This document shows, piece by piece, positions 44,532 through 52,422 of a stretch of DNA of 52,422 nucleotides. The DNA is from Candidatus Stackebrandtia faecavium. GTDB taxonomy: Bacteria; Actinomycetota; Actinomycetes; Mycobacteriales; Micromonosporaceae. Location of the stretch: contig DXIM01000092.1 in the NCBI GenBank assembly GCA_019112895.1, positions 1-52,422 on the forward strand. The letters run 5' to 3'. Every line of letters begins with the position of its first letter. The first letter of the stretch is position 1. The position numbers and the translations under genes are program-made. The notes beneath the pieces are model-generated. The model saw only the letters and a list, made by a program, of their open reading frames with translations, searched no databases and was not told where the DNA came from.

Positions 44532-45179
44532 TCATCCGTAAAGCCCAGCTTGATATTTCGTCCCGTAATGGCTTTCCAGCTGTTCCACAGTGTCAGGCAC
44601 GTCCTCCACGGCTTTGACGATGCGCGCCCGCGACGGCAGCACGTCGGGGTCCCAGGTGTCTGGTTTCCACAGTGACGATCGCATGAATGCTTTGGCGCAG
44701 TGATGGAACACCGTCTCGATCTGGACCAGCACCGCCAGCTTCGGCCGGTGGCCCTTGACAGTGAGGTCGTCGAAGAATGGCCCGTCGGTGAGGATCCGGG
44801 CCGTCCCGTTCACCCGAAGGGTGTCCCCGCGCCCGGGTATGAAGTAGATGAGCCCCACATGAGGGTTGGCCACGATATTGCGCAGGCCGTCGACACGTTT
44901 ATTCCCGGGCCGTTCCGGAATCACGATCGTGGTGTCGTCCAACACCTTGGTGAACCCGGGTGGATCACCCTTAGGCGACACTTCACACTTGCCGTCGACG
45001 TCGGCCGTCGCGACGAGACAAAACGGCGATGCCGCCAGCCATCGTCGGTCCATTTCGGCGAGTCTGGGGCGTTCCTTCGTGCGCGATCGTAGGGACGGTT
45101 CACCGACGATCTCGCGTAGGTGAGTCGTCGACTCGACCTCGACGCACCCTTCGGGAAGCTCACGGGGGGTATCCGGCAT
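44532..45179 (-). CDS. PPOX-class, FMN-dependent split-barrel family protein
   Basis: A 215-residue pyridoxamine 5'-phosphate oxidase-like protein, close in layout to the MSMEG_1061 family. It has FCLVATADVDGKCEVSPKGDPPGF in the first barrel strands, IVIPERPGNKRVDGLRNI for flavin phosphate contact, and GLIYFIPGRGDTLRVNGTARI. The fold binds FMN or F420; the substrate is unknown. It is unlikely to be the true pyridoxine pathway enzyme because the PLP-specific C-terminus is missing. It follows the VOC gene in the same direction after about 70 bases. Confidence 0.88.
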   Translation of the reverse strand: MPDTPRELPEGCVEVESTTHLREIVGEPSLRSRTKERPRLAEMDRRWLAASPFCLVATADVDGKCEVSPKGDPPGFTKVLDDTTIVIPERPGNKRVDGLRNIVANPHVGLIYFIPGRGDTLRVNGTARILTDGPFFDDLTVKGHRPKLAVLVQIETVFHHCAKAFMRSSLWKPDTWDPDVLPSRARIVKAVEDVPDTVEQLESHYGTKYQAGLYG

Positions 45180-45249
45180 GACCTGGCACTCCTGCCTGTT
45201 GCGGTTGTTTCAGGTTAAGCCGCACCGCGGCGTGTGAGTATGATCCGCA

Positions 45250-45687
45250 TCACGGAGCACGCGGAGCGAGGAACTCGAGCCGGTTGCCGTGCGGGTCGTT
45301 GACGTAGAAACGCCACATGCCGGTCGTATGCGGACGCCGGACCCCGTCTGCGTGCGTCACTGACATGGTCGCCTCGCTCAAGGCATCGTCCCACGTGACC
45401 GGACATCCCGCCGATTCGAGGCGTGCGACGAGCGCGTCCAGGTCCTGTTTATCGTCGCAGATGAGCCCCGGGTGCCCTTTCGTCGCGGGCACGAACGGAT
45501 CGGCCACTCCGATATGGATCTCGAGCCGAGATTGTTCAGCTCCAACGAACCAGCAACCGCCGCGCTGAGCTAGAAGCGGCGGTTTCGCTATCTCTTGAAG
45601 CTGCAAGACACCCGTGTAGAACTCGCGCACCGCTGTTTCGGTGCCGACAGGGCAGGTCAACTGGACATGATGTATATCGCGCAGCAT
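45250..45687 (-). CDS. VOC family protein (glyoxalase/dioxygenase-like)
   Basis: A 145-residue protein with start ATG 45687 (MLRDIHHVQLTCPVGTE), preferred over 45729 because it matches the VOC fold and follows GGATCG. Two beta-alpha-beta-beta-beta modules are visible. Potential metal ligands are His7, His57 and Glu near the C-terminal GNRLEFLAP. Reactions of the family vary (glyoxalase, epimerase, dioxygenase, antibiotic binding). No specific assignment is possible. Confidence 0.82.
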   Translation of the reverse strand: MLRDIHHVQLTCPVGTETAVREFYTGVLQLQEIAKPPLLAQRGGCWFVGAEQSRLEIHIGVADPFVPATKGHPGLICDDKQDLDALVARLESAGCPVTWDDALSEATMSVTHADGVRRPHTTGMWRFYVNDPHGNRLEFLAPRAP

Positions 45688-45900
45688 CGTGTTCGATCCT
45701 TTGCTTCCGTGACTCCGGTTGACAAGCATAGCAAGACGTATGTACGGTTTGTTTAGGCGTAGAGCTCTGTCATTCCATAGACGATCCGGACACCCCGACG
45801 GCTATGAGGTGACACAGCTTTACGGTTCCCGCATCCGCCACCAAGCGTGTCGGGGCATCCGGCAGACTAAAGAAAACCGACATACAACTTGGGAGTATCA

Positions 45901-48639
<2,739 letters not shown>

Positions 48640-48656
48640 CACCGCATAACGTCTTG

Positions 48657-48691
48657 AAGTGGTGGGTAGCCGATCCGGCTACCCACCACTT
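48657..48691. terminator. Bidirectional terminator between acnA and the MalY-type gene
   Basis: A perfect 15-bp stem (48657-48671 with 48677-48691), loop GATCC. It is followed by TTCATTG on the plus strand and preceded by AAG on the other. It lies 17 bases after the acnA stop and 2 bases from the convergent gene's stop. Confidence 0.88.
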
Positions 48692-48692
48692 T

Positions 48693-49856
48693 TCATTGAG
48701 ACAGGGCTGTTCCGATACGCGTGACGGCCTCGGACAACACGTCCCGGGACGTAGCAAGATTCAGCCGGACAAAGTTCTGCCCGCCCTGCACGAACGTGGC
48801 ACCGTCGTTCACCGCGACGCGCGCGTGTTCGAGCAGGTACTGCGCCGCCGGGGTGGGAAGATCGTAAGCACTGAAGTCCAACCAAGCCAAGTATGTGGCC
48901 TGCGGCGGCACGTATCCGACGTTGGGTGCGTGCACGTTCAGCAGTTCCTGCAGGTAAACGCGGCGTTCGTCGATACCGGCGATGGCGTGCGCGAGCCATT
49001 CACGGCCGTGCGTGAACGCCGCGGTTCCGGCGAGGACACCGAACAGTCCGGTGCCCATCGTGACGTATTCGGGGACCTCGATATCGCCCAATTCCGGGCC
49101 GGGAATCAACAGCGCCGCCTTCATGCCGGCGAGGTTCCATGCCTTGGAGGCCGCAACGCACGTGAATGACCGCGCTGCCGCTTCATGATCCAGGGTGGCG
49201 AACGGGATGTGCGTGTAGCGGGGCATCGTCAACGGGGCATGGACCTCATCGGAGATCACACGTACGTCGTATCGCTGCGCCAAATCGGCGATCGTCTCCA
49301 ATTCGGCGCGCGTGTAGACCCGGCCAACCGGATTGTGCGGGTTACACATCAGATAGACCGCCGCCCCATCGGCGAACACGCTTTCAAGACGGTCGAAATC
49401 GAAGCGATAACCGTCATCGGTGCGGGCCAAAGGGCACGAGACCAGCTGCCGCTCGAGCACGCTGATGTTGTCGAAGAACGGCGGATACACCGGTGTCGAC
49501 ACGATCACCTTGTCCCCCGGACGCGAGACCTCGTCCAAGGCGACTCGGATACCGGCCATGACGTCGGGGACGAGGACGGGTTTATCGCGCGGGACCCGCC
49601 AGCCGAAATGGTCGGCCGCGAAATCGCTGAATGCCGGGGCCAGGTCGATTGAATTGGGGTAGCCGGTGTCGCCGTTACGCACCGCCGTCGCTAGTGCCTC
49701 AGTCACGGCGGGCGCCAACGCGGCATCCATCTCCGCGATCCACAGCGGCAAAACGTCGGGGTCGAAGGCCCGCCATTTGATACTTCGGCGCGTGCGCAGC
49801 TGGTCGATCGAATACGACTCGAATGGAGACTGTCCGGCGTGATTCATGGCCTCCAT
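48693..49856 (-). CDS. MalY/PatB-type PLP-dependent aminotransferase (putative C-S lyase)
   Basis: A 387-residue fold-type I enzyme. It has IDQLRTRRSIKWRAFDPDVLPLWIAEMD near the N-terminus, CNPHNPVGRVYTR, SDEVHAPL with the PLP-contacting Asp, and ASKAWNLAGMK with the Schiff-base Lys. MalY/PatB proteins cleave cystathionine or cysteine S-conjugates. The start is uncertain: ATG 49856 or ATG 49847. The longer frame to 49919 lacks support. It is convergent with acnA. Confidence 0.9.
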   Translation of the reverse strand: MEAMNHAGQSPFESYSIDQLRTRRSIKWRAFDPDVLPLWIAEMDAALAPAVTEALATAVRNGDTGYPNSIDLAPAFSDFAADHFGWRVPRDKPVLVPDVMAGIRVALDEVSRPGDKVIVSTPVYPPFFDNISVLERQLVSCPLARTDDGYRFDFDRLESVFADGAAVYLMCNPHNPVGRVYTRAELETIADLAQRYDVRVISDEVHAPLTMPRYTHIPFATLDHEAAARSFTCVAASKAWNLAGMKAALLIPGPELGDIEVPEYVTMGTGLFGVLAGTAAFTHGREWLAHAIAGIDERRVYLQELLNVHAPNVGYVPPQATYLAWLDFSAYDLPTPAAQYLLEHARVAVNDGATFVQGGQNFVRLNLATSRDVLSEAVTRIGTALSQ

Positions 49857-49921
49857 GATGCCGATGAATGGGCGACGCGTCGAGGGTTTGCCGGCGTTGC
49901 CCACGGCCGCGGTCGGCAATA

Positions 49922-49957
49922 AATTTGGGCCCGAGACTCACGCCTCGGGCCCAAATT
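49922..49957 (-). terminator. Terminator of the M4 peptidase gene
   Basis: A perfect 14-bp stem (49922-49935 with 49944-49957) with 8-base loop, followed on the minus strand by TATTG. It lies 73 bases after the peptidase stop and just upstream of the MalY-type gene. Confidence 0.8.
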
Positions 49958-50029
49958 GCCCTAGAACCGCCTGCGCAACCTATGTGAGGGAAGCTAGATC
50001 ACACAGCTGGATCATTCTCATTGAAGTTC

Positions 50030-51592
50030 CTACTTGCTGCAGGTGGGGTCTTCCCCAGCCGGCACCTCAACTGCATCGAAGGCAGTCTTAGTGGCATCGT
50101 ATTCGGCACAAGTGTCGAACTTATCGCTGCTAGCGGCGAACTCCAACGCGGCGGTGCGTGCCTCTGTGTAGGTCCACGACGACGTCTTCGACATCATCGC
50201 GCCCATCCAAATCTGGCCTGCAACCTGAGGGCCAAGGCCCTCGGCGATTGTGGAGCCATCGCAGGTCTCGCTACCCGGCACACCGTCACCACCGGCTTCG
50301 GTGCCTTCGGCCAGCAGGTAGAACCAGTGGTCCATCGGGCCAGCAGCCTCGTGAACCTCAGTGTTCGGAATGTCTTCGGTCCAGCAAGCCGGGTGGTCGA
50401 ACTGTCCCGGGTCCGCCATGTTACGGATCGGTTCGTCCGCAGTGGCCAGACCGACTTCCTCACCCACGAGGTAGTCGGGGGCGTCATGGCCATCCTCATT
50501 GGGCTGGCCGGCGTACCACTCGGTCATCGTGCCGAAGATGTCGCCTGCGGCCTCGTTGATGCCGCCGGTTTCGTTTCCACCCATGGATCCACCGGGGGTG
50601 TTTTCGAAGATGCCGTGGCCGAACTCATGACCGACGACATCCATCGTGGTGGCCTGACGCTCGTTGTCCGAGGAGTGCCCGAAGTGGGTGGAGCTGCCGT
50701 CCCAGTAGGCGTTCGCCTGGTCGAGGCCGACATAGATGGGGAAGGTCCCGCCTTCACCATCGATACCGTCGCGGTCGACCCATTCGGCCAACATGTCCCA
50801 CTCGGTCCCGGCTGCGTACATCGCGTCCACGCAAGCGGTTTCGAGGTCAGTTCCGGTGCCGTCGCCCCACACGTCTTCAGCCTTGGTGAACACGTCGCCG
50901 CCTTCTTCGGCACAGCTGAGGCCGGGGCGGTCCGGGTCCTCCATCACGAAGCCGTCGCCGCCTTCGGAGGTGCCGAATTCGATCTCTGAGCCTTGACCGT
51001 TGTAATACGTGTTGCCGGTGCCGGAAAACACCGTGTCCACGGAGGTCAGCTTTTCGCCGTTCATGGCGTCCACGAAGGTCATACGCTCGATCGGGGCGCC
51101 GTCCTCGTCGACCGTCTTGACGCTGGATGCATAGGCGAGTGCCGGGTCTTCCCATGCAAGCACGACGAGTTCAGCCGAGGAGGCCTTGGCGCCAACGGTG
51201 TCCTGCGCCTGGCTGGCGGAGATCTTCGGTTTGATCGTCTCCAGGTCAATCTGTTCGTTTTGTGCGGTGGCCGCGTATTGCACCTTCCCGTTCAGGTCGG
51301 TGGCCACGACCGCGTCACCACCCACGACGGGCAGTCCCTTATAGGAACGTTCGTACTCGACGAATGTCATTCCCAAGGTTGTGGTCGCGTTGACGCTTTC
51401 CATCTTGTCGTCGCTGCTGACGAACAGGTTCGCGTCATCGGACTTGACAAACGAATTCGCGTTGGTCATCGCCATCGACAAGGCATCAGCCATCTCATCT
51501 GGCTGGGTGGGATCGGCGTTGGCAGTCGCACCAACCATGCCGACCCCTATCGCCAAAACGACCGCGCTAGATGTCGCAAGCGCGCGTTTCAT
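50030..51592 (-). CDS. Secreted M4 family metallopeptidase (thermolysin-like)
   Basis: A 520-residue secreted zinc protease. A Sec signal peptide ends about at Ala26 (TANA-DP). Propeptide residues 30-190 include an FTP/PepSY-type region (VEYERSYKGLPVVGGDAVV). The catalytic domain has HEFGH at 322-326, Glu347 in GGINEAAGD as third zinc ligand, and proton-donor His414 in EVHEAAGPMDHWFYLL. The acidic composition (Asp/Glu-rich throughout) suggests calcium binding or salt tolerance. The protein has no C-terminal PPC or binding domain. It is probably a scavenging protease, with the propeptide cleaved outside the cell. Confidence 0.95.
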   Translation of the reverse strand: MKRALATSSAVVLAIGVGMVGATANADPTQPDEMADALSMAMTNANSFVKSDDANLFVSSDDKMESVNATTTLGMTFVEYERSYKGLPVVGGDAVVATDLNGKVQYAATAQNEQIDLETIKPKISASQAQDTVGAKASSAELVVLAWEDPALAYASSVKTVDEDGAPIERMTFVDAMNGEKLTSVDTVFSGTGNTYYNGQGSEIEFGTSEGGDGFVMEDPDRPGLSCAEEGGDVFTKAEDVWGDGTGTDLETACVDAMYAAGTEWDMLAEWVDRDGIDGEGGTFPIYVGLDQANAYWDGSSTHFGHSSDNERQATTMDVVGHEFGHGIFENTPGGSMGGNETGGINEAAGDIFGTMTEWYAGQPNEDGHDAPDYLVGEEVGLATADEPIRNMADPGQFDHPACWTEDIPNTEVHEAAGPMDHWFYLLAEGTEAGGDGVPGSETCDGSTIAEGLGPQVAGQIWMGAMMSKTSSWTYTEARTAALEFAASSDKFDTCAEYDATKTAFDAVEVPAGEDPTCSK

Positions 51593-51711
51593 AGGGGTTC
51601 CTCTCCACAGGGGTGAACGGCGGGATGGTGACGCTGCCGCGTCATGTCGTCCCGTCGCAGCGATCGCTCGGACGACCGCCTGTGGGGAGGGTTCCAGATA
51701 TATCCGCGTAT

Positions 51712-51742
51712 GTCAATTCCTGCACAACATAATGGAATTGAC
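51712..51742. promoter_or_regulatory. 9-bp inverted repeat upstream of the M4 peptidase gene
   Basis: GTCAATTCC (51712-51720) and GGAATTGAC (51734-51742) are perfect arms around a 13-base AT-rich centre. The minus-strand arm contains TTGACA as it leads into the peptidase promoter region, so a regulator bound here could control it. A terminator for the upstream nitrilase-family gene is less likely because the loop is long. Confidence 0.4.
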
Positions 51743-51762
51743 TAATTACGCCGTGCTAATTC

Positions 51763-52422
51763 CTACGCCACATCCACCGTCACGCGCGGGCCCTGGTCGC
51801 CGCGCAGATCGGCCAGCATTGTGTGGTCACGGCGGGTGCGGGTCAACCGCTCCGCCTCCAAGTCCGCAATGGCCACGCCCGTCGCTGACGATGAAATCCT
51901 GTCGCACGCCTGCCCTTCCGGATCGTAGATCGCGCTACCGCCACCGAACGTCCACGGCTGCGGCCCGGCCACAGCGCCCGAAAAGACCACGTAGAAGGTG
52001 TTATCCAAAGCCCGCGCGGCATGATAGAGCTCGCAGCGGTGCTCGCCACCGGTAACGAACGCACCAGACGACACATAAGCATGGCAGCCGGTCAAAGCCG
52101 CCGCCCGGGCATGTTCCGGGAACGTGGCGTCATAGCAAATCCCCAGCCCCAAGCGCCAACCGTTCACGACCAGCGATGTCGACGCTTCACCCGCGCTGAA
52201 CAGCGCCACTTCGTGTGCGCCACAAAGATTCTGTTTGTGATAGACATCGGTGATCGCACCGCGACTGTCCACGGCCAGCGTCGCGATATACCGCTTCCCC
52301 CACCGACGCACACTGGCTCCCACCAACAACGCGACGTGGTGCTGCTGCGCCACCTGGCGCAACGGGTCCAGTCGCGGATCCGTCACGATGCCGTCGTCGT
52401 CGGCCACCACGTCGCTGTTCGC
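51763..52422 (-). CDS. Carbon-nitrogen hydrolase (nitrilase superfamily), 3' part only
   Basis: The frame is open to the window edge, giving the last 219 residues; the start lies outside. Catalytic Lys is in VYHKQNL and catalytic Cys in GLGICYDATFPE. The N-terminal Glu of the triad falls beyond the edge. The fold cleaves or forms amide/nitrile bonds, often as an amidase or NAD synthase-like enzyme. The C-terminus is complete. Substrate unknown. The M4 peptidase gene follows downstream in the same direction after 170 bases. Confidence 0.88.
   Translation of the reverse strand, partial: ANSDVVADDDGIVTDPRLDPLRQVAQQHHVALLVGASVRRWGKRYIATLAVDSRGAITDVYHKQNLCGAHEVALFSAGEASTSLVVNGWRLGLGICYDATFPEHARAAALTGCHAYVSSGAFVTGGEHRCELYHAARALDNTFYVVFSGAVAGPQPWTFGGGSAIYDPEGQACDRISSSATGVAIADLEAERLTRTRRDHTMLADLRGDQGPRVTVDVA

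Overview
The window is a compact piece of a high-GC actinobacterial chromosome. The evidence is gene order: infC-rpmI-rplT-rRNA methyltransferase-pheST-argCJBDFRGH, priA...fmt-rsmB-rpe and ribE-ribBA-ribH-hisE-hisG are all typical actinobacterial neighbourhoods. A PriA without helicase motifs, an Erm-type methyltransferase, a WXG-type effector cassette and many GTG starts fit the same picture. I cannot name the genus from sequence alone. I see no rRNA, tRNA, CRISPR array, transposase, integrase or phage gene.

Layout. 1-6.9 kb is accessory: the 5' part of a molybdopterin oxidoreductase, an SDR, a three-gene type VII secretion-type cassette (YbaB-like protein, EspC-like partner with a YxxxD signal, WXG protein with an HEXXH domain), a flavin monooxygenase, an unknown protein and a sirtuin. 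6.9-12.5 kb holds an alpha/beta hydrolase (+) facing a long minus-strand operon: FMN riboswitch, ribE, ribBA, ribH, hisE, hisG, DUF606/YdcZ-type transporter. 12.5-13.6 kb holds an erm gene behind a candidate leaderless upstream ORF and a WhiB7-like promoter. 13.6-22.9 kb (all minus) is priA, a GntR/YtrA-ABC cassette with a very long perfect palindromic operator, fmt, rsmB, rpe and a receiver-GGDEF protein whose phospho-acceptor Asp is Glu. 23-32.6 kb is a cytidine-deaminase-like gene, a HAD phosphatase and the complete arginine operon argCJBDFRGH with an ARG box. 32.6-38.8 kb is the translation cluster infC-rpmI-rplT-trmH-pheS-pheT; a 14-codon Phe-containing leader peptide with mutually exclusive hairpins precedes pheS, and infC appears to start at ATC behind a long leader. 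38.8-52.4 kb holds a PH-like membrane protein, a hotdog thioesterase, a VapBC-like toxin-antitoxin pair, asnB, an aminopeptidase P, a 367-base hairpin-rich spacer, a PPOX-family protein, a VOC protein, aconitase, a MalY-type aminotransferase, a secreted M4 protease and a nitrilase-family gene cut by the window edge.

How the genes work together. The arg operon gives the whole glutamate-to-arginine branch under its own repressor ArgR. The rib block gives late flavin synthesis (no ribD here) with feedback from FMN, and the first and second histidine steps sit downstream in the same direction. The pheS and infC leaders suggest RNA-level control of translation-factor genes. The most interesting regions for follow-up are the type VII-like metallopeptidase cassette, the erm leader, the pheST leader and the GntR operator.
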